Assembly: GCA_016789885.1 (NCBI GenBank)
Contig: JAEUPZ010000009.1
Span: 62,001-126,000, forward strand
Source of the DNA: Chromatiales bacterium
Lineage (GTDB): Bacteria; Pseudomonadota; Gammaproteobacteria; Steroidobacterales; GCA-2729495
Length of the DNA stretch: 64,000 bases
Direction of reading: 5' to 3'
Shown here: positions 53,508 through 64,000 of the stretch, one piece after another
Layout: each line of letters begins with the position of its first letter
Position numbering within the stretch: the first letter of the stretch is position 1
Position numbers and translations under genes: made by a program
The notes under the pieces: model-generated
What the model was told of the DNA's origin: nothing
The model's input: only the letters and a program-made list of their open reading frames with translations
Databases searched by the model: none

Positions 53508-54608
53508 ATGAAGTTCTCCACCACCAAGGAAGCGATCCTCAAGCCCCTGCAGGCCGTCATGGGGGTCGTCGAGCGACGGCAGACGATGCCGATCCTTTCG
53601 AACGTGCTGGTGCACGTGAAGGGGGCGGAGCTCTTCATCACGGCCACCGATCTCGAGGTGGAACTCGTGGCCCGGGGTGAGGTGACGAAGGTCGATAGCG
53701 ACGGTGAAGTGACCGTGCCTGGTCGCAAGCTGCTCGACATCTGCCGGGCACTGCCCGGTGATGCGGCCATCCAGCTGCAGCTCGACGGCGATCGTCTCGT
53801 AGTGAAGTCGGGTCGCACGCGCTTCGTGCTGTCGACGCTGCCGGCCGGCGAGTTTCCGGTGGTCGAAGACGTGGAGCCGGTGCACAGCCTGCGGCTGACC
53901 CAGGGCGACCTGGGGCGTCTGCTGGGCAGGACGCACTTCGCGATGGCCCAGCAGGACGTGCGCTACTACCTGAACGGCCTGCTGCTGGAGACGAACAAGA
54001 AGGTGGTGCGGGCCGTGGCGACGGACGGCCACCGGCTCGCACTCGCTGAGATCCCTTTGGGCGAGCAGAAGGCCGGTCCGCATCAGGTGATCATCCCCCG
54101 CAAGGGCGTACAGGAACTGCAGCGGCTGCTCGGTAGCGATGGTGACCTTGTGCTGGCCATTGGCAGCAATCACGTTCGCGCCACGATCGGCGACATTCGC
54201 TTCACTTCGAAGCTCATCGATGGCCGTTTCCCGGATTACGAACGGGTGATCCCGAAGCCCCAAGGTAATGTGCTGCGAGCGAGCCGCGAACTGCTGCGAT
54301 CTGCACTGCAACGTGCGGCGATCCTCTCGAACGAGAAGTATCGCGGCGTACGGCTCGAGCTGTCCGACGGGGTGCTGCACATGCAGGCCAACAACCCTGA
54401 CCAGGAAGAGGCCCGGGACGAGCTGGAGGTCGAGTACGGTGGCGAGGCCATGGAGATCGGCTTCAACGTCAATTACCTGCTCGACGCACTGGCGGCCGTC
54501 GAGACCGAGGACGTCGAACTCGGCTTCGTAGACCCCAACAGCAGCTGCCTGATCTCCGGCGTCGGTGGCGAAGGCGGTCGCTACGTCGTGATGCCGATGC
54601 GGCTCTGA
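53508..54608 (+). CDS. dnaN: DNA polymerase III beta sliding clamp DnaN
   Basis: Ring clamp that tethers polymerase III to DNA. The 366-residue protein has the family start MKFSTTKEAILKPLQAVMGV, three repeated clamp domains, and the conserved end CLISGVGGEGGRYVVMPMRL. ATG at 53508 directly follows the AT-rich element. recF follows after 17 bp. Confidence 0.98.
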   Translation: MKFSTTKEAILKPLQAVMGVVERRQTMPILSNVLVHVKGAELFITATDLEVELVARGEVTKVDSDGEVTVPGRKLLDICRALPGDAAIQLQLDGDRLVVKSGRTRFVLSTLPAGEFPVVEDVEPVHSLRLTQGDLGRLLGRTHFAMAQQDVRYYLNGLLLETNKKVVRAVATDGHRLALAEIPLGEQKAGPHQVIIPRKGVQELQRLLGSDGDLVLAIGSNHVRATIGDIRFTSKLIDGRFPDYERVIPKPQGNVLRASRELLRSALQRAAILSNEKYRGVRLELSDGVLHMQANNPDQEEARDELEVEYGGEAMEIGFNVNYLLDALAAVETEDVELGFVDPNSSCLISGVGGEGGRYVVMPMRL

Positions 54609-54625
54609 CCGCAAGGCCCGCTGCG

Positions 54626-55705
54626 GTGGCTGGCGACCAGGGAACCCTGGCCAGCCTCAGGCTGACCGACTTTCGTGCTTTTGAGGGCGCCCGTCTGGCG
54701 CTCTCGGCGTCGGCCAACGTTCTGGCGGGCGGTAACGCCGCCGGCAAGACCTCCCTTCTCGAAGCGATCTTTCTGCTGGGGCGCGGCCAGTCCTTCCGCA
54801 GCGCGCGGCTCGACAGCCTCATCCGGCACGGCGCCGGGAGCCTGACCGCCTTTGTGGAGTTGCGACCCGGCAGTACGGCCCAGCGGGTCGGCATCGAGGT
54901 GGAGCGGGGATCGGGCACGACCTGCCGGGTGGATGGCAGTGCCGCGACCCGCAGCGAGCTCGCCACGGCGCTGCCCGTGCAGCTGCTGGATCCAGTCTCC
55001 CAGGAACTCGTTCGGGGTCCCCCGGAGGAGCGGCGACGCTTCCTGGACTGGGGGGTGTTTCACGTGGAACAGGGATTCCTGGAATCGTGGCAGCGGTATC
55101 GCCGGGCGCTGGACCAGCGGAACGCCGCCCTTCGGGCCGGGGACTGGGCCTCTGTGTCAGCGTGGGACGAGCCGCTGGCCACGGCCGGTGTGGGCGTAGA
55201 CCTGCTGCGACGGCGGGCCGTCGCCCAGCTGTTGCCAGGGGTACAGCGCCTCAGCGATCAACTGCTGGGGCAGCCCGCCGAGGTCGACTACCACCCGGGC
55301 TGGCCCGAGGGCGTGGACCTGCGCCAGGCCCTGCAGGACTCCGTGGCCCGGGACCGGCAAATGGCCGGCACGCAGGTGGGTCCGCATCGGGCCGACCTGA
55401 AGCTGCGGCTGGGCGGGCGGATGGCGCGGCCGACGGTGTCGCGCGGCCAGGAGAAGTTGCTGGCGGCGGCGCTGTCCTTGGCCCAGACGGAGCAGGTTTC
55501 GGCCAAGCTCGGTCGGCGGGTGGTCCTGCTGGTCGACGAGCCGGCCGCGGATCTCGATCAGGTCCACCTCGGCCGGCTGTTGGGGGCCTTGGCGGGGGCG
55601 CCGGCACAGCTCTTCATCACCACCCTTGATGGCACCCGCCTCGAACTCCCCACCCAGGCCACCGTGTTCCACGTGGAACACGGCGTAGTCCGTTGTTTGG
55701 TATAA
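54626..55705 (+). CDS. recF: Recombination mediator RecF
   Basis: SMC-like ATPase that helps load RecA at gaps. The 359-residue protein has LRLTDFRAFEGARLALSASA, Walker A AGGNAAGKTSLLEAIFLLGR (about 33-52), signature TVSRGQEKLLAAALSLAQ and Walker B VVLLVDEPAADLD. GTG start. Two copies of VFHVE are encoded by parS-like palindromes embedded in the gene (listed separately), so this coding sequence also carries chromosome-partition sites. Confidence 0.96.
   Translation: MAGDQGTLASLRLTDFRAFEGARLALSASANVLAGGNAAGKTSLLEAIFLLGRGQSFRSARLDSLIRHGAGSLTAFVELRPGSTAQRVGIEVERGSGTTCRVDGSAATRSELATALPVQLLDPVSQELVRGPPEERRRFLDWGVFHVEQGFLESWQRYRRALDQRNAALRAGDWASVSAWDEPLATAGVGVDLLRRRAVAQLLPGVQRLSDQLLGQPAEVDYHPGWPEGVDLRQALQDSVARDRQMAGTQVGPHRADLKLRLGGRMARPTVSRGQEKLLAAALSLAQTEQVSAKLGRRVVLLVDEPAADLDQVHLGRLLGALAGAPAQLFITTLDGTRLELPTQATVFHVEHGVVRCLV
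55056..55071. promoter_or_regulatory. parS centromere site 1 (inside recF)
   Basis: TGTTTCACGTGGAACA; its reverse complement is TGTTCCACGTGAAACA, a standard chromosomal ParB-binding parS. Read in frame as VFHVEQ. Confidence 0.85.
55665..55680. promoter_or_regulatory. parS centromere site 2 (inside recF 3' end)
   Basis: TGTTCCACGTGGAACA, a perfect palindrome, extended by CCG/CGG to 22 bp (55662-55683). Matches the ParB site of Pseudomonas and relatives. It lies 25 bp before the recF stop and is read as VFHVEH. Confidence 0.88.
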
Positions 55706-58150
<2,445 letters not shown>

Positions 58151-58206
58151 CGGGCCGTACGGACGGCGCGGTTCCGGACGAGACCACGACAGGCCCATTC
58201 GCTGGG

Positions 58207-58225
58207 GCGCTGGTTTGGCCAGCGC
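58207..58225. terminator. Hairpin between convergent gyrB and plsC
   Basis: Perfect stem GCGCTGG / CCAGCGC with a 5-base loop, between the convergent stops. No T-run, so termination strength is uncertain. Confidence 0.45.
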
Positions 58226-58266
58226 GGCAGTCCGGTCCCGCGTCGGTGCCTCGTGGGCCGACGGCT

Positions 58267-59013
58267 CTAGCCGGCGGACGACGGGCTGCGCGACCCAGCC
58301 GGCGGGTCCGGCTGGCGGCGCAGTGCCTCGACTTCACCCTCGATCCAGCGCTGGATGGACTCGTTGAGCTCGCGCAGGTCGCGGCCCGCCGGGTCCACCG
58401 GCGCGCCGATGCGGAAGGTCACGACGCCGGCCCGCTTGCGCCAGCCCCGCCGCGGCCAGAAGTCGCCGGCGTTGTGGGCGATGGGAACGATCAGGCAGCC
58501 CGCGCGCTGGGCCAGCAGCGATCCGCTTACCCCGTAGCGGCGGGTCTCGCCCGGCGGCATCCGCGTGCCTTCGGGGAACACGCACACCCAGAGGCCTGCC
58601 TTCAGCCGCTCGGTGCCCTGCTGCACCACCTGCTCGACGGCCTGCCGGCCGGAGCCACGGTCGATGGCAATGGGACGCAGCGCCGCCAGCGCCCAGCCGA
58701 AGAACGGTGCCCACGCGAGCTCCCGTTTCAGTACCCACGCCTGTGGCGGCAGGAACAGCAGCTGCACCACGGTCTCGTAGGCCGACGAGTGCTTCAGCAG
58801 CGCCACGGACGGGGCCTTCGGGAGCTGCTCCAGCCCCTCGACGCGGAACGTCAGGCCGCACAGCACGCGGCACAGGCCCATCACTGTCCTCGCCCAGTGC
58901 CGGGCCACGGCGTAGGACGCCGCTGGTCCTGCCAGCCGCGCCGCGACCACCACCAGGCTCCACGGGATGATGCTCAGGAAGAACAGCGCAGTGAACGTAA
59001 CGGAGCGGATCAC
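58267..59013 (-). CDS. plsC: 1-acyl-sn-glycerol-3-phosphate acyltransferase (PlsC family)
   Basis: Acylates lysophosphatidic acid in phospholipid synthesis. The 248-residue protein has an N-terminal hydrophobic helix (TFTALFFLSIIPWSLVVVAA), the HX4(D/E) site as KHSSAYETV (about 82-90), and VFPEGTRMPPGE, the second PlsC motif. GTG start overlaps the gmhB stop (GTGA); an in-frame ORF extends upstream only as a shadow of gmhB and glyS. Normal gene order for gammaproteobacteria. Confidence 0.9.
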   Translation of the reverse strand: MIRSVTFTALFFLSIIPWSLVVVAARLAGPAASYAVARHWARTVMGLCRVLCGLTFRVEGLEQLPKAPSVALLKHSSAYETVVQLLFLPPQAWVLKRELAWAPFFGWALAALRPIAIDRGSGRQAVEQVVQQGTERLKAGLWVCVFPEGTRMPPGETRRYGVSGSLLAQRAGCLIVPIAHNAGDFWPRRGWRKRAGVVTFRIGAPVDPAGRDLRELNESIQRWIEGEVEALRRQPDPPAGSRSPSSAG

Positions 59014-59612
59014 GACGCGCTTCCCGCGCCGCGGGCCTTCTCCTGCAGCAGCGCATCGGCCACGGCCGCCAGATCGGCGTAGGTCTCCACCGGCTCGTCG
59101 AGGGCGGCGGCTGTCGCGGCCCCATTGCCGGTGCGGACGAGGATGGGGCGCGCCCCGGCGGCGCGGGCCGCGGCCAGGTCGCGCGCCGAATCGCCGACGG
59201 CGGGACTGCCGGCGATGGACCGGCCGAGCGCGGCCTCGATCTGCCGGAAGAGGCCCGGCGCCGGCTTGCGGCAGTCGCAGCCCTCGTCCGGGCGGTGCGG
59301 GCACCAGAAGAGCCCGGCGAGCTGGCCGCCGGCGGACTCGATGGCTGCGGTCATGCGGGCGTGGATGGCCGTGAGCGATTCCGGCGTGATCAGGCCTCGG
59401 CCGACCCCCGACTGGTTGGTGGCGACGACCACGAGCCAGCCGGCCCGCGTCAGCCGCGCGATGGCCTCCAGGCTGCCGGCGATGGGCAGCCACTCGGCGG
59501 GGCTGCGGATGAAGTCCTTCGAGTCGTGGTTGATGACGCCGTCGCGGTCGAGCACGACCACGGGCGCGAGCTTCACTGCGGCCGCTTCGCCCGTCAGGGC
59601 GTCGGCAGGCAT
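59010..59612 (-). CDS. gmhB: D-glycero-beta-D-manno-heptose-1,7-bisphosphate 7-phosphatase GmhB
   Basis: HAD phosphatase in the ADP-heptose pathway for LPS core. The 200-residue protein has motif I VVLDRDGVINHDSKDFI (about 19-35), ATNQSGVGRGLIT, the zinc loop CPHRPDEGCDCRKPAPG (Cys-x-His ... Cys-x-Cys), and VGDSARDLAAARAAG. It overlaps glyS by 19 bp. Confidence 0.93.
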   Translation of the reverse strand: MPADALTGEAAAVKLAPVVVLDRDGVINHDSKDFIRSPAEWLPIAGSLEAIARLTRAGWLVVVATNQSGVGRGLITPESLTAIHARMTAAIESAGGQLAGLFWCPHRPDEGCDCRKPAPGLFRQIEAALGRSIAGSPAVGDSARDLAAARAAGARPILVRTGNGAATAAALDEPVETYADLAAVADALLQEKARGAGSAS

Positions 59613-61702
59613 GACAGGTCGGCGACGTCGAGGAACATGCCCCGCAGACCCTGCAGCTGCGCGAGGCGGTTCCGCCGGCGAGCCGGATCCTCGGCCATGA
59701 CCAGCACGGCGTCGAAGAACGCGTCGACCGGCGCCCGCAGCGACGCCAGCCGGACCAGCGACCCCCGGTAGTCACGCCGGGCGAGGGCCGCCTGGTGCGC
59801 GTCCCGGGCGGCGGCCACGGCCGTGTGCAGCGCGAGTTCCTCGCCTGACTCGAAGAGGTCTGGGTCCACCAGCGCGCCCGCATCGACGGGCGTGTTGCGC
59901 AGGATGTTGGCGATGCGCTTGTTGGCCTGGGCGAGGCTCGCCGCCTCGGCCAGCGCCGCGAACTCCCGCACCGCCAGCAGCCGCTGGTGGAAATCGAGGG
60001 GTGAGTCCGGGCGCCGCAGGCGAACCGCCTCGAACATCTCGGCCGTCACGCTGCCGGCCGGCAGACCGGGCGCCAGGCCATCGAGGTACCACGACCGCAG
60101 CCGGTCGATGATGAAGTCGTAGAGGTCTGCGCCAACCGCCTCGGCGTCGACGCTGCGGACCGGCTGCAGGCTGAGCGCCCGGCCGATGATGACCGGCAGC
60201 GGCAGGTCGATGCCGCCCTCGATGAGGATGCGCAGCAGGCCCAGCGCCGCCCGGCGCAGCGCGAAGGGATCCTTGTTGCCCGACGGGCGCTTGCCGAGCG
60301 CAAAGGCGCCGGCGAGGGAATCGAGCCGGTCCGCCAGCGACAGCGCGCGGCCGGCCGGGCTCTGCGGAATGCCGTCGCCCGCATGGCGCGGCAGGTACTG
60401 CTCGCCCACGGCGATGGCCACGGCCTGCGGCTCGCCGTCGGCCAGGGCGTAGCGGTACCCCATCTGGCCCTGCAGCTCGGGGAACTCGCCGACCATCTGC
60501 GTGAGCAGGTCGGCCTTGGCGAGCAGGGCCGCCCGCTCGACGAGGGCGGCATCGACGCCGAGCGCGACGCTGATCTCCTGGCCGAGGGCCGCCACGCGCG
60601 CCGACTTGTCGTGCAGCGTGCCGAGGCCCTTCTGGAACACCACGTTCGCCAGCTGTTCGGCGCGCGCGGCCAGCGGCTGGCGGCAGTCCTGGTCGAAGAA
60701 GAAGGCGGCATCGGTCAGGCGCGGCAGCACGACCCGCTCGTTGCCGGCCACGACCATGGCCGGATCGCGGCTCTCGATGTTGCTGACCGTGACGAAGCTC
60801 GCCCGCAGCCTGCCACCGGCGTCGCGCACCGGGAAATAGCGCTGGTGTCCCTGCAGCGTCGCCACCAGCACCTCTTCGGGCAGGCGCAGGAACTGCTCGG
60901 GGATCCGGCCGGTGATGGCGACGGGCCACTCCACCAGCGCCGTGACCTCGTCGAGCAGGTCGTCATCGAGCAGCGCCGTGCCGCCAGCGGCCGCCGCGGC
61001 CGAAGTAACGGCCTGGCGCACGCGCTCGCGGCGCTCTTCGAAGTCGGCGATCACGCGGCCCTGGGCTGCGAGCACCATTGCGTAGTCCCCGGCGGACGAC
61101 AGCTCGAAGGGGCCGCGAGCGTGGAAGCGGTGGCCCTGGGTCGTGCGCCCGGCCTGCGTGTCGAGCACGACGCCCGGCACGACGTCGTTGCCATGGAGCA
61201 TGACGAGCCAGTGGACCGGTCGCACGAACTCCGCGTCGCCGCTGCCCCAGCGCATGCGCCGGGCGATGGGCAGGCCCGCGAGGGCTGCGGTGACGATGCC
61301 CGGCAGCAGGCTGGCGGCCGGTTGTCCCGGCTGCTCGGCACCATAGAAGAGCCAGCTGCCCTTGTCGGTGGTGAGCCGCTCCAGCGCCTCGACCGGCACG
61401 CCCAGGCCATCGGCGAAGGCCTGGGCCGCGCGGGTGGGCTGGCCGTCGGCGCCGAAGGCGACGGCCACCGGCGGGCCGCGCTTCTCGACGCGCTGGGCCG
61501 GCTGGTGCCGGGCGAGGCCCGTGACCAGCACCGCAAGGCGCCGGGGCGTTGCGAACCAGCGCACCGGCCCGTGGGCGAGCCCCGCGCCGTCGATGCCGGT
61601 GGTCAGCCCCTCGGCAAAGGCCTCGCCCAGCGCACGCAGCGACTTCGGCGGCAGCTCTTCGCAGCCCAGCTCGACCAGGAAATCGGCAGATGTATCGGCC
61701 AT
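59594..61702 (-). CDS. glyS: Glycyl-tRNA synthetase beta subunit
   Basis: Beta subunit of the bacterial alpha2beta2 glycyl-tRNA synthetase, 702 residues. It starts MADTSADFLVELGCEELPPK, the family N-terminus, and ends with an anticodon-binding-like domain (VRLASLRAPVDAFFDAVLVM). ATG 61702 is 9 bp after glyQ; the frame upstream is a shadow. Confidence 0.97.
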   Translation of the reverse strand: MADTSADFLVELGCEELPPKSLRALGEAFAEGLTTGIDGAGLAHGPVRWFATPRRLAVLVTGLARHQPAQRVEKRGPPVAVAFGADGQPTRAAQAFADGLGVPVEALERLTTDKGSWLFYGAEQPGQPAASLLPGIVTAALAGLPIARRMRWGSGDAEFVRPVHWLVMLHGNDVVPGVVLDTQAGRTTQGHRFHARGPFELSSAGDYAMVLAAQGRVIADFEERRERVRQAVTSAAAAAGGTALLDDDLLDEVTALVEWPVAITGRIPEQFLRLPEEVLVATLQGHQRYFPVRDAGGRLRASFVTVSNIESRDPAMVVAGNERVVLPRLTDAAFFFDQDCRQPLAARAEQLANVVFQKGLGTLHDKSARVAALGQEISVALGVDAALVERAALLAKADLLTQMVGEFPELQGQMGYRYALADGEPQAVAIAVGEQYLPRHAGDGIPQSPAGRALSLADRLDSLAGAFALGKRPSGNKDPFALRRAALGLLRILIEGGIDLPLPVIIGRALSLQPVRSVDAEAVGADLYDFIIDRLRSWYLDGLAPGLPAGSVTAEMFEAVRLRRPDSPLDFHQRLLAVREFAALAEAASLAQANKRIANILRNTPVDAGALVDPDLFESGEELALHTAVAAARDAHQAALARRDYRGSLVRLASLRAPVDAFFDAVLVMAEDPARRRNRLAQLQGLRGMFLDVADLSCLPTP

Positions 61703-61710
61703 GGGAGGAC

Positions 61711-62640
61711 TCAGGCGGCGGGGCGGGACTGGCCTGCGGCGGCGAGCGGGAAGCCCAGCGCCGCGCGACTGTCGTAGTAGGCCTGGGCGACGCTGCGGGC
61801 GAGCTCGCGCACGCGCAGGATGTAGCGCTGCCGCTCGCTCACCGAGATGGCGCGGCGGGCGTCGAGCAGGTTGAACGTGTGCGAGGCCTCGAGGACCTGC
61901 TCGTAGGCGGGCAGCGTGAGCCCCGCCGCCACGAGCCGCTGGCAGGCCTGCTCGGCGTGGTCGAAGCGCGGCGCCAGCACGGCGACGTCGGCGGCCTCGA
62001 AGTTGTAGCGGGACATCTCCACCTCGTTCTGGTGGAACACGTCGCCGTAGGTGACGCGGCCCAGGGGGCCGTCGGTCCACGTCAGGTCGTAGACGCTCTC
62101 GACCCCCTGCAGGTACATGGCGAGGCGCTCGAGCCCGTAGGTGATCTCGCCGGTCACGGGCCGGCAGTCGAGGCCGCCGACCTGCTGGAAGTAGGTGAAC
62201 TGGGTTACCTCCATGCCGTTGAGCCAGACCTCCCAGCCCAGGCCCCAGGCGCCCAGCGTCGGCGACTCCCAGTTGTCCTCGACGAAGCGGATGTCGTGGG
62301 TCAGCGGATCGAAGCCCAGCGCCCGCAGCGAGTCGAGGTACAGGTCCTGGATGGCGAGGGGCGACGGCTTGATGACCACCTGGAACTGGTAGTAGTGCTG
62401 GAGCCGGTTGGGGTTCTCGCCGTAGCGGCCGTCAGTGGGCCGGCGGCTCGGCTGCACGTAGGCCGCGCTCCAGGGCTCGGGCCCGATGGCCCGCAGGAAC
62501 GTGGCGGGATGGAAGGTGCCGGCGCCGACGGCCAGGTCGAGGGGTTGCAGCAGCACGCAACCCTGCCCGGCCCAGAAGGACTGCAGCGCGAGGATCAGGT
62601 CCTGGAAGGTCCGCGGCTTGGGCGTCGTCGTGGCGGTCAC
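61711..62640 (-). CDS. glyQ: Glycyl-tRNA synthetase alpha subunit
   Basis: Catalytic alpha subunit, 309 residues, with the class II motifs: [20 protein letters not shown] at the start, [20 protein letters not shown] and [23 protein letters not shown] at 62640 is chosen because family proteins start just there and AAAGGA lies upstream; an ATG at 62763 would add 41 unlikely residues. Confidence 0.96.
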   Translation of the reverse strand: MTATTTPKPRTFQDLILALQSFWAGQGCVLLQPLDLAVGAGTFHPATFLRAIGPEPWSAAYVQPSRRPTDGRYGENPNRLQHYYQFQVVIKPSPLAIQDLYLDSLRALGFDPLTHDIRFVEDNWESPTLGAWGLGWEVWLNGMEVTQFTYFQQVGGLDCRPVTGEITYGLERLAMYLQGVESVYDLTWTDGPLGRVTYGDVFHQNEVEMSRYNFEAADVAVLAPRFDHAEQACQRLVAAGLTLPAYEQVLEASHTFNLLDARRAISVSERQRYILRVRELARSVAQAYYDSRAALGFPLAAAGQSRPAA

Positions 62641-62763
62641 GCAGAGAGGGTCCTTTCGGGGCGCGGCAGTATAAAGCCCGCCCGCGGCGGCCGCCCACCC
62701 GCCGGGAGGATCCGCGGCCGCACCATCCGCGTGCACAATCTTCGGGCATTCACGAAGGGTCAC

Positions 62764-62778
62764 GCACCACCATGGTGC
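62764..62778. promoter_or_regulatory. NtrC enhancer-like site 1
   Basis: GCACCACCATGGTGC, a perfect match to GCACY-N5-RGTGC, and close to the upstream NtrC sites of E. coli glnA. Confidence 0.65.
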
Positions 62779-62830
62779 ATCAAGACCCCCGGCAGGGCGC
62801 CCATTTGATATAAAACAGTCACTTAGGCCT

Positions 62831-62845
62831 GCACTAGCATTGTGC
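62831..62845. promoter_or_regulatory. NtrC enhancer-like site 2
   Basis: GCACTAGCATTGTGC, one mismatch to GCACY-N5-RGTGC, 67 bp downstream of site 1 and 148 bp before the glnA ATG. Confidence 0.5.
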
Positions 62846-62992
62846 GAGCGCCCGCGTTAGGATGGCGCGCCCGCAAGCCTGGCGTGACTCCTCCTGGAGC
62901 CCGCCGGCCCCGCGGCCCCGGAGCGAATGCCCGGCGGCCAGCGCCACAGCGTGCGGCCGTCGTCCCGCCACCCACAAAATCTGGAGCAACCA

Positions 62993-64000
<1,008 letters not shown>

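Larger units (their letters stand above)
62641..62992. promoter_or_regulatory. glyQ/glnA divergent control region
   Basis: 352 bp. It holds the two NtrC-like sites and an AT-rich -10-like TATAAA (62809-62814) between them. I could not find a good sigma-54 -24/-12 element (TGGCAC-N5-TTGCA). Confidence 0.45.

Noticed and set aside
62846..62992. Sigma-54 promoter for glnA
   Set aside because: No GG-N10-GC with acceptable flanks found in this interval.

Overview
The window is a GC-rich proteobacterial chromosome segment that joins part of a purple-bacterial photosynthesis gene cluster (PGC) to the replication-origin neighbourhood. The set rpmH-rnpA-yidC-mnmE, dnaA-dnaN-recF-gyrB and glyQ-glyS-gmhB-plsC, with a Dcm-like methylase, points to a gammaproteobacterium. 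A reaction centre with tetraheme PufC, an LH1 antenna, bacteriochlorophyll a late steps (bchF, bchXYZ, bchC, bchG, bchP) and crtC/crtF mark a purple phototroph that probably makes spirilloxanthin-type carotenoids. I cannot name the genus.

Layout. 1-6201 (minus strand): tspO (cut by the window edge), bchP, a PucC-like carrier, bchG, ppsR, aerR. 6493-11227 (plus): bchF-lhaA-puhA-puhB-puhC-puhE. 11228-13400: a lower-GC accessory patch with a Sel1-like fragment, a membrane protein and a VapBC pair whose toxin is frameshifted. 13707-23445 (minus): the superoperon crtF-bchC-bchX-bchY-bchZ-pufB-pufA-pufL-pufM-pufC; crtC faces away at 23511. Genes for Mg chelatase (bchHID), the methyltransferase, the cyclase, bchNBL and crtBIDE are not in this window. 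24756-34507 (minus): a tightly packed run mnmG-oppA-oppB-oppC-oppDF-bchO-DUF3422. 34801-36781: a GGDEF protein and a queuosine-precursor transporter. 37087-45189: a defence/accessory island with a SIR2 protein, a Vsr/Dcm-like methylase/MvaI-like restriction unit, a decayed HicAB, GNAT, NERD, and a Cys-rich repeat protein. 45253-47772: a TonB-dependent receptor. 48130-58150: mnmE, yidC, rnpA, rpmH, dnaA, dnaN, recF, gyrB. 58267-62640: plsC, gmhB, glyS, glyQ. 62993-end: glnA, cut by the edge.

How it works together. PpsR (repressor) and AerR (antirepressor) sit beside the genes they should control. PpsR-type palindromes (TGT-N12-ACA or one base off) lie on the TTGACA -35 boxes of bchG, of the divergent aerR/bchF pair, and of bchC. 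Strong hairpins after pufA and before pufL fit the usual excess of antenna over reaction-centre mRNA. Near the origin there are DnaA boxes with an AT-rich, DnaA-trio-like element between dnaA and dnaN, and two parS sites inside recF. Two NtrC-like sites precede glnA.

Main oddities: bchF directly abuts lhaA; bchO is translationally coupled to a peptide transporter; mnmE and mnmG are split by about 13.6 kb of island; rnpA has no canonical start downstream of rpmH; PpsR has only one cysteine; bchG may be read from a leaderless mRNA.
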